Of a DNA stretch of 64,000 nt, positions 11,635-23,061 are shown piece after piece; the stretch's first letter is position 1; each line of letters begins with the position of its first letter. The notes under the pieces are model-generated. The model did not search any database. It was not told the DNA's origin and saw nothing but the letters and a program-made list of their open reading frames with translations. Position numbers and translations under genes: made by a program. Origin of the DNA: Macrotrachela quadricornifera (taxonomy: Eukaryota; Rotifera; Eurotatoria; Philodinida; Philodinidae); assembly GCA_022393335.1 (NCBI GenBank), contig JAJEKB010020807.1, forward strand, positions 207,059 through 271,058, given 5' to 3'.

Positions 11635-13405
11635 TAAAGGGTGTTCTAGAAGTTCTGAAGTAATTTTAAAACGCATCATTCTCCTATCTAATACAAGCAA
11701 ACTCTTTTAAACTTTGGGATATTAGTATACATGCTTAGTACTAAATCACTACAAAGTTTCAGATCTATAGCTCTTACTGTGAATAAGAACCAGTAACAAA
11801 ACTATTATGTCCTATTTTTTCGATTTTTTCGGCAGCTAAAATTCGATATAAAATGGAGTAAAAATGTTTTTTCGACCTTTTGGGTCATTTCTTTGACGAA
11901 CGTTTTTTTCTTTTCTGTACATATAACAATACTATATAAAGGTCAATATAAGTACATTATGACCGAATCAATGCAAAATGTCCCATGATCATTGTGCTAA
12001 AGATAAAGAATTCCGTTCTTTCGTCTTACATTTAAAAAAATTAAACCCATCATGGAAAGGAAAAGAAATTACAAAATTTCGTCTTAAATCCGAAAATCCA
12101 CCACACTACACAACAACAAAGGTTCTATGGCTTAAAGTTTGGAGAATATTAAAAAGAAAGCAGGTAGATGACTTACCAAGATCAGGTGCACCTCGTACAA
12201 CAACAACAATCGAATACGTCTAAGCTGTAAAAGAATCTATTCAATTGAAAAGAAATGCATCCACTAGGGATGTTAATGCAAAACTTCGAGAACAAGGATA
12301 TAAAACGTCAAGTAATGCAGTATGGAGAACTAAAACTGAATTAAAATTGAAATGGTGCAAAACGACAAATAGTACAAAAATTAACAAACGAACAAAAATT
12401 TCAACGTATTATTATTGCAAAAAAATTAAGAAATATTTTTGGAACTAGGAAAGGTGGTAAATTATACAAATGGAATTATGTTTTAAATACCGATTTTAGT
12501 GGTGCATTTACATTATCTCCTCAAGGTAATCAACATAATGAAGGTGTTTATGCTGAATCATCACTTGATATACCATATGAATTAAAAACTAGTTCGAAAC
12601 AAAAATTTCAGAAAAGCATTATGCTGTGGGGTGGTCTGTCTTATCAAGGTTTATTTCCTAAACAATCTCCGATTTTTGTCGATGAATGGTTAGAGCTTAT
12701 TCGACCACAAGGCAGTGATCCTCGTAAATAAATGTATTTTACTGGTGAAAGATACGCAAGATTCATTCGAACTATTGTAGCAGATAAAGCAGCTGCAGAA
12801 TTATGTAATTTACGAAATGTTATTTTTCAAGACGATCAATATCCCAAACAAAGGATGCAAGTAGCTTTGAATGCCGTTAAACATGTTTTTATTAATCGAA
12901 TAGAACCAGAAGATTGTGGTGCAAAGTTAGCCGACGTTTGGCCTATCAAAAACGTATGGGGTGCATTAAAAGAAAAATTACGAGGACGAGTATACGATAA
13001 CATGGAACAACTAAGAAACGACATTAAAAAGGAATGGAAAAAATTTAGTATTTTATTATGTCAACAAATGATGGATAAAATACCAGCACGACTAAAACCA
13101 GTAATTGATCAGGGTGGTAATCAAATAAGAGGACATTGATAGCTATTATTATGTATTTACTTTTATTTTCACGAGTTGTATTTTTTTTAAAATAATAACC
13201 AAGATGATCTGAAAAATCGAAAAAATAGGACATAATAGTTTTGTTACTGGTTCTCATTCACAGTAAGAGCTATAGATCTGAAACTTTGTAGTGATTTAGT
13301 ACTAAGCATGTATACTAATATCCCAAAGTTTAAAAGAGTTTGCTTGTATTAGATAGGAGAATGATGCGTTTTAAAATTACTTCAGAACTTCTAGAACACC
13401 CTTTA
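11635..13405 (+). mobile_element. Tc1/mariner-family element with long (about 195-bp) inverted repeats
   Basis: Left terminal repeat about 11635-11830, right about 13213-13405. They match nearly base for base, starting AAAGGGTGTTCTAGAAGTTC and flanked by TA. The interior carries one decayed transposase frame (separate entry). Inverted repeats of about 195 bp are long for mariner proper but occur in some Tc1-like lineages. The high identity of the two ends despite a broken transposase suggests either recent insertion of an already dead copy or mobilisation in trans. Confidence 0.8.
11978..13139 (+). pseudogene. Tc1/mariner transposase, broken
   Basis: Three consecutive coding stretches together resemble an IS630/Tc1/mariner transposase of about 385 residues. 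The N-terminal helix-turn-helix part includes DDLPRSGAPRTTTT. The middle part has VLNTDFSGAF (likely first catalytic Asp) and MLWGGLSYQG. The last part has VIFQDDQYP (second catalytic Asp) and ADVWPIKNVWGALKEKLRG, where the family normally has a Glu in the position read here as Lys. Damage: a TAA at 12221-12223, a frameshift between about 12350 and 12400, and a TAA at 12729-12731. It is therefore inactive on three counts plus the changed catalytic residue. It lies between the long inverted repeats of its own element. Confidence 0.8.
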
Positions 13406-13776
13406 TATGGTAAAAAATTCAGCTCGATCGGACGAAGTTAAAGGGTGTTTGTACGTGCGGCAATTCGGCTCTTTGCATAAAAAACTAGTTTTGAGAAAAA
13501 CGTAAAATAAGTTTGAAGGCGATTTGATTTTTTTTCCAACATTTTTATGAACAACTTTTCATGTAGAATCCACTGAGCACATAAAAAAATTTTTTGAAAA
13601 ATTTTTTTTTGGCGACAGCCTCCCATATACTTCCAATGGCAGTGGAGTGGAGGGTCAGATTGAGGTCGCTCAAACGACGATCGAAATATCAACAGATAAT
13701 CTATCTACAGCGCGTATAAAAAAATTTTTTTTCCAAAAAGTTCGACAAAAAAAAGAGGAGGGGGGGGGTACCCTTA

Positions 13777-14290
13777 AGTAGTGATTAGTTCACTGTAGTC
13801 AAATTCTTAATTTTGAGACTGATCAAGTGACTGTGTGTTTGTTCGCAGGACAGCAGCTCAGATTTACGGTAAACTGACTTAGCGTATCACCTCAATCGAC
13901 ACTGTTAATTCATATTTACTGGAGGAGGAAGAATCTACAGCCTATATACCAAGGTTAGAATATCAATTGTAGACTCTTATTCATCCTGACGGAATACCTT
14001 TGTTGAGAGTGCATGAAACTTCTATATTTTTGCAAAGTTCGGCTCTCTGAATGTCTCACGCAAAAGTAAATTTCGAAAAGTTTCAGTAAAAGGCTCCTAA
14101 ATTGTTACGACTTCTACGGAAGAAGTTGTGGTCAAATTTTAAAATATCATTGTTTTGGCGAAACAGAAAGCATAGAGAGAGTTGATCCAATAGATTTTAT
14201 CACTGTAGAGTCGAACAAATATCCAGCGAACACACACAATCACACAATCATTTTGAATATTGAAAGCCTGATTACAGCGAACAAAAGAGC
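13777..14290. other. Intergenic, no gene recognised
   Basis: Unique-looking AT-rich spacer after the nested element. No frame or splice-supported exon was recognised. Confidence 0.4.
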
Positions 14291-14590
14291 GATTTAGGAC
14301 CCATGTGCACTTCTATAATATAGCACTTGAAGACTCAAGGGTATGTGTAGTATAGCAGCGCAGGACCTGAGTGTACTTCTGTTATATAAGGCATAAGGAA
14401 TCAAAGGTATCCCTGCAAGACAGGACATGAGAACCCAAGGGTACTTTATAATACAGGTCTTAAGGGCCCAAGAATATTCCTATTGTGTAAAGTATGAGGA
14501 CGAAAAGGTACCGCTATCCCATATAACATGAGGACACCAAAGTACTCATATTATATAGTACTTGACCACCTAAGGTACAGGGTTCTCTAA
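14291..14590 (+). repeat. Degenerate minisatellite, unit about 35-40 bp
   Basis: About eight diverged units of the type GAGGACCCAAGGGTACT followed by an AT-rich CTATAATATAG part. Same family as 1800-2010 and, inverted, 11035-11240. Confidence 0.6.
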
Positions 14591-15717
14591 TACTGAGAAT
14601 GACTTAACCTGGGAAGTTCGTGTTCGGTAAATGCCTTATTCAGTATTGGCCGAATCTGCGAATCCTAAACGCAGGATTTCTGATCTACTACCGGCATCCA
14701 TGCATATTTAATGAATACTATCATCAGCTAGTCCATAGAAGGTAATAAGTATGATATTCTGATAACGCTTAAAAGTTTATAAATAATATGCTGAGATAGC
14801 TCTCAAAAAGTTTTTGACAGTGTCCACGGGTACGCTTTAGAAAACTACAAATATGATTTTTCTCATAGGGCTTAAAAAAGCACTGACATTAAATCCAAGT
14901 GAGTTTTAAAAAATTACGGGTGTGACACGCGGATATACCTGTAAAAGGTAGCCGAAGACGAGACGTGCTTCTTCAAAACATCGCAGATAGTTCACGTCAC
15001 CTATTTATACTCTCTGTGACGTATGAATATACTGGTAAAATATGGATTCATGAACTCTTTTTTGGTTCATTTTACATGGCCACAAGAGCTCTATCCAATG
15101 ATAGGAACATATTTTCCATAGATCAAACTGTGGTTTTTTTTGACCATAGATGACACTATGAAAAGCTGGAAATCATAGTTTGATCTATGAAAAATATGAG
15201 CCTACTATTAGATACAGCTCATCGAACTGTACTTGGAGAGCTGATGATCTCAATTATAGAGTGCTTTTCGACGAATCCCTTCAGAAAAACTTGAAATCTG
15301 ACCTAAGATATTCCACGTATTTTTCAGAGTTCTATAATTTAAAAAAAAACAAATCATTTTCAATGAGAAGATACGCCGATTTGGCTTCAAATACCTTAAT
15401 TGCACCAAACAAAGTTGTCTTGCGCACATACGTTTCAAGAGAATCTGTCATCTGGAAAGTATACTGTGAATAAGGACTTTGGTAGAAACTAAAACAAGAT
15501 GGTCGAATACCTTTTTCTCACTATATGTTCGACCGCCTACTTACTATCTCATATCTATAAATGTGTAGTATCACATTTCGATTCACCTAATCTAAAAAGC
15601 GTCTTGTTGTTGTGTCAATAGGAGGAAACAAGAAAAGGCTCATAAATCTCTCTTGTCAACACATTCCTCGATACAACAATTGGAAAGCGGCGGATATACA
15701 AAAGAATATTATTACGT
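14591..15717. other. Upstream region of the U-box kinase gene, no gene recognised
   Basis: A short hairpin is present: TTTTCCATAGATCAAACT near 15112 pairs with AGTTTGATCTATGAAAAAT near 15176. Two open frames (14965-15153 and 15180-15473) have no recognisable domain and may be chance. The final 200 bases before the kinase start presumably contain its promoter, but no convincing TATA element was identified. Confidence 0.4.
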
Positions 15718-17195
15718 ATGGATTCTTTCAACTGCCCATTAACATGTAACATCTTTAAAGATCCAGTAGTCGGACAGGATGGACATACATACGAGCGCGA
15801 AAGTATAGTTGCTTGGCTACAACAGCATCACACAAGCCCCATGACACGAGAACCCATGAGCAATGAATCACTTCGACCAAATTACATTGTACGGAAAATG
15901 ATCGACGAGTTTATGTCAACTTCAAAGAAAAAAAACTATCAGTTTCGTCTCAACGTGGACATTTGCAAAGTAGGAACACGTGCATGGTTTCAGGTCAATG
16001 GGAAAGCTATCTATCAAGCTGAATGGGTGGGAAAACAGGGACCGCCCATTGTCATATTAAAAATAGAAGGTGCAAAAGCAAGCCACGAAGCCTCATTTTA
16101 CGTGCAGCTCAGCTGTCACCCACACATCGTACGCACTTTTGGTCTAGTTAAAAGTGATCCTAGCAGCGTCATGCTCGTGCAAGAATATGCAGCAAAGGGT
16201 GATCTGGCTGAACTTTTACGGGAAAATAATTTTAAACCCCACAGAAACGTTCTCATCGAGATATTTGTTCAGATAATAGATGCCATGGTTTGCTTGTCCG
16301 ACAATGGAATCATTCATGGAGATCTAGCTTGTCGAAATGTTCTGGTCTTCCGCTGTGATCCTAATATCCCTGACAAAAATCTCGTCAAATTGACTGATTT
16401 TGGACTTACTAAGAACAGTGATTTATTTTCTGTTGTAGCCAGTTTATCACGGACAACAATGGATATCATTCCCGTGCGATATGCTGCACCCGAAGTCCTT
16501 CGAAAAAATGGAGATCCGTCAAGTTATTCGGAAAAATCTGACGTTTATTCCATGGGCGTTTTGATGTGGGAAGCGTGCTCTTATGGTGATATTCCATTTG
16601 CTTCAATAACAGAAGATAGCGATATAAAGCGCTGCAAGTTGCGTGGTGATCGTTTACCTAAACCATCGGTTTGTGATAAAGATTTGTGGGAGCTCATTAC
16701 GTGGTGTTGGAAAGATAGTCCAACACTGCGCCCAACATTCAAAGAAATGCGACGCAAAATTACACAGCTAATTCAACCGCTTGATCCAACGTAAGTTTCT
16801 TGATGTACACATGCACGTTCAATCGAATCCATTTTTCTAGGTCAGACTCTCTCGGCTCTCATACTGTATCTAATGGTAAGTGATCTGTTTCTATTCATTT
16901 GTGCAATCGAACTCATAGTTACTTTTAAATCTGCAAATATCTCTGCATTTATCCTCACCACGGATTCACGTAATACAGGATGTTTATGGCAGTACTTACG
17001 TTTTTTATCAATTGATTCGTTTATAGTCCAACATGCAGACTTATAGACTCAACTACGCTGTATTAATTAAGAATTTATTCTATTCCAGTGAATGCAATTA
17101 CATGGGAGCTCCAGTTCCCACAGCTTAGCGATATGTTTTCCAGAAGACGACATTTTCCAGGAAGCATGTATTTTTTCAAAGAAAACTGCAACTAG
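15718..17195 (+). CDS. U-box / tyrosine-kinase-like fusion protein (three exons)
   Basis: Exons 15718-16790, 16841-16875 and 17089-17195 join in frame to 404 residues; the introns are 50 and 213 bp with GT-AG ends. Residues 3-72 form a U-box (FNCPLTCNIFKDPVV, GHTYERESIVAWL), the E2-binding fold of ubiquitin ligases. Residues about 80-350 form a protein kinase: Lys115 in VILKIEG, catalytic loop HGDLACRN (Asp202, Asn207), DFG at 227-229, APE at 257-259 and SDVYSMGVLMWE. The loop style (DLACRN, PVRYAAPE) is tyrosine-kinase-like. The glycine-rich loop is poorly conserved and HRD reads HGD, so activity is plausible but not certain. The predicted activity is phosphorylation plus E3 ligation in one polypeptide, probably cytoplasmic, as no signal peptide or membrane segment is seen. 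The ATG lies just before the U-box, supporting the start. Exons 2 and 3 are less certain than exon 1. Confidence 0.8.
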
Positions 17196-17362
17196 GGAGA
17201 AGTATAGCTGAATTCATAAGGTTTCTATCAATACAGGAATATTTATCTTTCTAATATTATTCGATCGTCTATGATGTCAAATAATTTAATTCAATTTAGA
17301 GGATTGTGAATAAAATTTTAATTAAGGATGTTTCAAAATCTCCGACTCCGTTTTCAGGAATC

Positions 17363-17930
17363 TTAACCATTTCGTGCCGGGGTTTTTTAGTGGAAAATAT
17401 GTTTGTATTTTTCCAAAAACTAATCTTTATTATGGTCTGTAAAAAATTGTGCATCCAAAAGTTACAGTGCTCTGTTTCATTACCCCAAGTATCAGCACTT
17501 AATACCCTCCCCCAGATCCGGAGTCATGAATTTTCTAAGAAAATACACGCCAGCATAGAAGATGTTCGATCCTACGAATCAAATTTTAGTCCTGTATCCC
17601 CTTTCAAACGTTTTCTCTTCCAAAGGAGGATGTTACATGAGCATCCTGAACTCCGCCGCTTGTGATATAATTGTTATTAGAAGCGTTTTGATGTATCGAT
17701 ATACTTACTTTATTAAAGACTCTTGAGAGAGAATGAGAGACGCTTGAAGTTTCGTACTTAAAACGTGTTTTTCCTATAAAACTTTTGACGCCCTGAGTCT
17801 CTCCATCGTTATAATAGAAGGAACTCCTTAGACACAAGTATCAAATATCACTTGGAATATAATTTGATATATGTACCTAAGGAAAAATGGCACCGTCCCG
17901 TATATGGGACACCCGGCGCGAAAAGGTTAA
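17363..17930. mobile_element. piggyBac-type miniature element
   Basis: Left end TTAACCATTTCGTGCCGGGG and right end, read inward, TTAACCTTTTCGCGCCGGG. Both include the TTAA target site (17363-17366 and 17927-17930). TTAA flanks with CCYTTT-like ends are typical of piggyBac. No transposase is inside; the open frames here are not coding-like. Confidence 0.6.
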
Positions 17931-18071
17931 GCGTTACGAACTCGATCAAAACCTCTGACACAGCTTCGATTCGTTCAGAGTTAAAGAGTAATAAGGTCAA
18001 GGTCACTTAATGGTCAAGTCACGAGTTCGAAAGAAGCAAAGAAAGTTTTTCGATTATCATTTTTTAATCGC

Positions 18072-18115
18072 TTAACCCTTTCACCGCAATGGAGTTCACC
18101 GGTGGACCCCACTAT
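18072..18115 (+). mobile_element. piggyBac-type terminal repeat
   Basis: TTAACCCTTTCACCGCAATG, then GAGTTCACCGGTGGACCCC. The CACCGGTGG palindrome also occurs just inside the end of the relic at 26011, so the two belong to one family. The matching transposase tail lies 1.2 kb further in, on the minus strand (19354-19680). Confidence 0.55.
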
Positions 18116-18159
18116 ATTTTAGCAAGAAACTTAATAGAGAAATACATTTCTTCCATGTA

Positions 18160-18860
18160 AAAAAAATCAAAAAAACTCGGATTAAAATCGATTTTTTCAA
18201 AAAAAATCAAAAAAATCAATTATTCTATTTTTAATCGATTTTAATCGATTATTTTGTTTTTAATCCATTATAATCAGCATAGTGGAAGAATGAATAAGTA
18301 CCAAGTGGTGTCATCTCATGAAGTATGGCACATGTGGCAGACGGTGGTCTAGCATTGTACTACCTATTTGTCGATGGAAAGAATCTGAAAACCAATTAAA
18401 AACTACGATTTCTAAGTGAAAACTGGAGAAAAACGCGTTTTTCAGCTATCAGGATAAAAATCGATTAAAAGTAGAATAATCAATTATAATCGACGAAAAC
18501 TATAAAATCTGATTTAAATCATGCCATTTTAATCGATTTTTCATCAAACAAAAATCTATTATAATCAGATATTTTTGACGTTTTTCTTACATAGGTATTA
18601 AAGTTTCTTGATCTTTAATTATTATTAATGGATTATATTGGTTTTAATCAATTGTAATCGATTAAAATCAAAATAATCGATTGAAATTGATAAAAAATCA
18701 AGAAATCCGATTAAAATCGTCTCGTTTTGGTTGATTTTAATCAATTTTAATCGATGATTTTGATCATAATGAAGTTTAATCGATTAAAAATAACGAAATC
18801 TGATTAAAATTCTCATTTAAAACGATTTTAATCGATTTTTGTAATTGCGCCACTCCTACT
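18160..18860. repeat. AATCGATT-rich low-complexity block
   Basis: Dozens of occurrences of AATCGATT and ATTTTAATCGATT-type words on both strands, with no fixed period. It separates a piggyBac-type end from the transposase remnant it probably belongs to, so it is either an expansion within that element or a further insertion. No coding capacity. Confidence 0.7.
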
Positions 18861-19004
18861 TTGAATCAATTTAAGTAGGAGTTCAAACTTCACTCTGGTT
18901 ATGGGGTTGAAGCTTAGTGGTAACTTTATAGTTTCTGAAAATAATAATCAAGAAAATTAGATACATTCGAACCTTGAGACAGGCACTTATCTTCACGATT
19001 AATA

Positions 19005-19185
19005 ATCGATTTGCCGGTAATAATCGAATAAAATCGATTACAGCGGTTAATGGATTAAAATCGATTAGCAGGTAATAATGGATTAATATGGATTACAGGT
19101 AATAATTGATTAGAATCGTTTAAAAAGTAGTAATGAATTAAAATCGATGAACAGGTAAAAACAGATTAAAATCGATTAACAGGTA
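19005..19185 (+). repeat. 28-bp minisatellite, about six units
   Basis: Units of 26-28 bases read approximately AATAATGGATTAAAATCGAT then TAACAGGT, repeated six times with some divergence up to 19184. It appears to be a tandem amplification derived from the neighbouring AATCGATT sequence. Confidence 0.7.
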
Positions 19186-19353
19186 TTACGAATTTGGAAT
19201 AGTGGAATCAAATGTTATATACATGTGAATAAGACGCGCATATACATGATTTTTTCCGTGTTTTTTTTTCACATGGGCTTTCGTCTATTCTTAGGCGGGA
19301 GGTTACACGTAACATGGGATTTGCTCGGCCTTTGCTGTTTTTGAAATCATTTA

Positions 19354-19680
19354 TTACATAGTGTGATGCTTCTCGTTAAAACAAACAAGACAACAAAATT
19401 TGTTACAATCAGAACTGAAAGTTTTTATTTTCCTTGTTGTTGCATGACATGCTTCTCTTGATTTTTGTTCCCTGTTTTTCACGTAACAGGGAACACAACG
19501 TCTTCGGACATCTCGATTAGATCCTTCCATTTCTTTAAGCTTGTGATCCACCAGCTTGCGTTTCGTTTAGCTGGTTGAGCATTCTCTCGGACTAGATTTT
19601 AGATTCTCGTATGGCACATCAAGAAGTAAATCAATTCGACGCGAAAGAAGGCCTCCTATGCTACGATACAAACAACAGAA
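19354..19680 (-). pseudogene. piggyBac transposase, C-terminal fragment
   Basis: The translated tail aligns by eye with the fragment at 26.2-26.5 kb: LLLDVPYENLKSSPRE, then a stop, then KLVDHKLKEMEG, then a cysteine-rich tail (RRRCVPCY, FSSDCNKFCCLVCF, KHHTM stop). The C-terminal Cys/His finger is a known part of piggyBac transposases and helps recognise the element ends. An in-frame TAA just upstream of KRKLVDHK, and the absence of the catalytic DDD region, make it a fossil. Its element end is probably the TTAA repeat at 18072. Confidence 0.75.
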
Positions 19681-19689
19681 AGAAAAACA

Positions 19690-20458
19690 AATAGCTGCTC
19701 AGACTAAAAATATCAATGAGCACATTTATCAAGCGCAGACACACACGAAAATTAATGTTGAAGTTATTTTCCTCGGAAAATCGAATCGTAGTGAAAGAAT
19801 TACAGTGTGTTTTTCTCAGTCAAAATAACAACATGGTTACTCTAAATTGCTAGTGGATCTAATGGCAGTTTGTGCTCTTCCTCACCTTCAAAACATTTTT
19901 TCCGTTTTTCCCAGCAAAAAAGGATGAAAAACCCCAAGTCGGAAAGTACGAATCGGAACCGGTCGGAATGCAATGAAAACTACCGGAAAATAGAAGCAGT
20001 ATTCCAAGCCGAAAATCATCAGAAGTTTCTGCTGATTTTCCTGTCGTACCCAGCTGAAAACAACAGGAAAAATTGGCGGAAAAAACCAACAACTTTTCGG
20101 TCGAAAATATGCTCTTGAAAAACGCCGAATATGATCGTTTCCACAACGGTCACTGGCTTTGAATCAATAAGTAGTCCGAAATCAAAAAAGTTCGATAGGA
20201 AACGTCTGATCACGATTGATTTTTCAGCGAAGTCTAGTCGCAGGATACTCATGCCGGTTATAGTCATCATTTTCGTGCATAGATTTTGTCAATTTTTGAA
20301 CTCAGCAACAATGCAAAAATATACTTGTCGTTTTGAACACGTTACTGACGTTAAAAACATTTCGTCAAGTCTCTTTTAATCCGCATAAGTTTTCAACTCA
20401 TAAAATAATGAATCTTGTTCAAGGTAGCATTTTGTTTTGTTCTCCAACTGGATGTTAA
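19690..20458. other. Intergenic, no gene recognised
   Basis: Four mutually overlapping open frames on both strands (19859-20379) arise from sequence rich in GAAAA and TTTTC. None shows a domain or credible splice signals, so I call no gene. Confidence 0.4.
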
Positions 20459-20600
20459 GATGTGAGTTTCTAATTTATTTCAAATTTACTTGACTTGACT
20501 CGAGCTAAATTGAACTTGAGTTAACTTCAATAGAGTCAAGTCACAATCTCGAATGTTTTTTGCATAAGTCAATTGACTTGACTTGACTTGCCCAGCTCTG
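20459..20600. mobile_element. hAT-type element end (solo), CAAGT-rich
   Basis: Read on the minus strand the end is CAGAGCTGGGCAAGTCAAGT followed by repeated TTGACTTGAC words. CAGAGNTGGGCAA ends are typical of a hAT subgroup and match the micro-element at 63413. No opposite end or duplication was found, so it is a truncated relic. Confidence 0.45.
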
Positions 20601-22260
20601 TTCAGTAGACCAGAAGAAAGTAATTGTCAAAGTTATTCAATGCAATAAATGGCAGCGTGTAAATTATATATCTAGATAGTAATAACATGTTCTTTTTAAT
20701 ACAACATTTTTTTTCATTTGAATAAATACATATAGATAGATTCGCTTTTGAGAAAGAAAATTCAATAACACTTGTACGCAATAAAGATGATTTGAGATTA
20801 ATGCTCAACCAAGATGCAATGAACCCTGTTTGCATTCAATTTCTTTGATCACCATACATTGATATATGTAAGAGTGAAGGAAAAAAATTGGTCTTTTAAA
20901 CTGATCAATACATGAGAAAACTAAATCTTTTTAGCGAATTAATTATATATTTTCCAGAATACTAAAAAATAAGTAGAATATGATTAAAATAAAAAGTTGT
21001 TAACTAAAATCTCGAAAAATTTAGCAGCTGAGGAGATTCCAGAAAAACTCGCAAAATTCAGAATTTAGCTGTAAAACCTAAAAAAATTGGCAACTTTGGA
21101 ATAAAGTTCTCATACTAATTCGAAAAATCAAATGAAATCTGGTTTATTTTTTTGCATATCAATAGGAATCAATAATGAAGCTGCAGTATAAAAAATAAGA
21201 GGATAATCAAAAATATAAGGATCAAATAAACTTGCAAATGATAAGCTGAAAATAGTGAACTAAGTAATTACTATATACTTTTATCACAAGTGTAGAAAAA
21301 GCACATCGATCAACCGTTTTTTCACGCTCATTTATAGGCACCCAAAGAAATTTGCTAATCCTCAGTACCCGTGCACACCTATCCCAGTCCGCTCAAAATT
21401 CACACCGTTTTACTTAGTGTGATTCGTGACGAATCGTTCGTTTGTTGGATAGTATTCGTGTTCCATCAACTCTTAATAATTGTGGAAAGCTTTTATCTTT
21501 CCTTTTCGGTGCTATGTGGCTGTACGAGTCAAAATTCGTAGAACATCTTTCTTCGGAAATTTCAAAGCCCGTTAATTACCGTTGTTTGGATGAGAAGTCA
21601 GAAAGATAACGAAACCTTGCGTGATATATGCGAACATATTTTTGAGAGTAGTCGGTAAACATGATAAAGAAGCACACTAAAGATAACTTCCACCTCTAGC
21701 GAGAGAAAGTGTGAGAAATTTAACGAACAGCTACCTTCTTGATACTACTACTTTCAAATTCGACGATGTTAACAAAAAGACGGGACAGTTTATTAACATT
21801 TTTTATAATTTGAGCTAACGTTACTTACGATAGTGATGAAGTAATAAATACCGACAAAGATATATATTTGAAGGGAGCTACATAAAGCGTTTTCGAATCT
21901 AAAGAGGCTTTCTATGGATCGTCATCCAGTCCTGTACTCTACTTAATTTCGACAGTCGAAGCGAAACATCTTTCTTATTGTTATTCGGATCGGGTGCCAT
22001 TTTCGGGGTCCTGAGAATCGCGAACCTGCCGGCGCCCATAGTGATTTTTTGCGAGAAGGCAGCAAAAGACTATGAGAATGTTTCATTGTGTTTAGAAATT
22101 CATAAAAATAAATTGTGAAATAAGTTCTGTTTACAAGAAGCAGAGCTCTAGAAAATGGGGAATGTGGAGCCCTAACATTCCAGATACAGATCTACTTGAA
22201 AACGTACAAACTACCTTCTTTTTTAAATGAATATTCGTTTTGTGTTCTCATCTTCTTTAG
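20601..22260. other. Region upstream of the MSP gene, no gene recognised
   Basis: AT-rich up to about 21.3 kb. A short more GC-balanced stretch near 21950-22070 could be promoter or 5' untranslated sequence of the MSP-domain gene, but no specific signal was identified. Confidence 0.35.
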
Positions 22261-22268
22261 GTGAACTG

Positions 22269-23061
22269 ATGCTAACATTTGATCCATCTAGTGAAATTGA
22301 ATTCAGTGGTATGAATGCATTTCATTAATGCTCATTCAAAGCATACACTTTAATTTGTTTTCTATTGGTGTATAGACTCAATTGGCACTGTCTCAATTGC
22401 GACCAGTGATGATTTTCGGAGCGGAAGGATCGTTTTCAAAATGCAATCGACTGCCTCTAGCGACTACTATATAGAACCATCTTATGGGTTTCTCGATCCA
22501 GCGAGTTCAACTATAATCAAAAGTACTCTCAAATCAAAACGCGCATCCTAATTCATATACTTTTTATTATAGTTACCACTATGTTTCATTCTTTCGATGG
22601 GCACGAAGATGATGAATTCATTCTGCAGTGGGTACCTATTCCAGACACACAATGGCACGGTCAAGCAGAAGACTATGTAAGTTGAGAATATTTGTGAGGA
22701 TTTTATATGTTTCTTTATGTACATAGTGGAAACAGCACGCGAAAATTTATCGAAATAAGTTGAGCCGTCAAGTATTCTATCCTGTCTTTTGTGAAAATCC
22801 TGTCGTCCGACGGGTATCATTCGAGCAACTGACAAACAGTGACAGCCAATCAGCTGCTACAAATGTAAGTATCTGTTGAACTATTACCGGCGTTAGAATT
22901 TTAAAAAGGTGATACTGACGAAGGAATCACTAGGAGGAGCAGTGTTCCCTTTCGTTTTGACTCATTTGTATCTCATTCGATCTAGTATACTAACATAGAA
23001 TGAATTCTAAAGGGATTTTTCCCTACAGCTGTTCCTCCAAAAGTTGTATTCGGTTTACTGA
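22269..23061 (+). CDS. MSP (major sperm protein) domain protein, split into about five exons
   Basis: Four exons join in one frame: 22261-22308 (first ATG at 22269), 22376-22522, 22573-22676 and 22727-22864, with introns of 67, 50 and 50 bp. The product starts MLTFDPSSEIEFSDSIGTVS, continues RIVFKMQSTASSDYYIEPS and GFLDPASSTIIKI, then FILQWVPIP and DYWKQH. This is the MSP fold of VAP/MOSPD proteins, which bind FFAT peptides at membrane contact sites, and of nematode sperm protein. A last exon at 23029-23061 ending in TGA is tentative; in VAP proteins a coiled coil and membrane anchor would follow, and I could not find one. The upstream acceptor at 22260 implies a 5' untranslated exon or an extra coding exon. 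The minus-strand frame over 22548-22835 is a shadow. Confidence 0.65.

Larger units (their letters stand above)
11249..13774. mobile_element. Terminal-inverted-repeat element carrying a nested mariner copy
   Basis: The left end TAAGGGTACTCCCTCCCCTC followed by a T run is matched in reverse at the right by an A run, GAGGAG, a G run and GTACCCTTA, each ending in TA (11247-11248 and 13775-13776). Sequence outside the nested mariner copy (11249-11634 and 13406-13774) is about 0.75 kb with no gene, so the host is a non-autonomous element. The end sequence AAGGGTAC also occurs inside the flanking minisatellite unit, so exact boundaries are uncertain. Confidence 0.5.

Noticed and set aside
19859..20379. 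Four overlapping open frames on both strands
   Set aside because: Mutually exclusive frames in purine/pyrimidine-biased sequence with no domain or splice support.
22548..22835. 95-codon minus-strand open frame
   Set aside because: Shadow of the MSP-domain exons on the plus strand, which have matching splice sites and a recognised fold.
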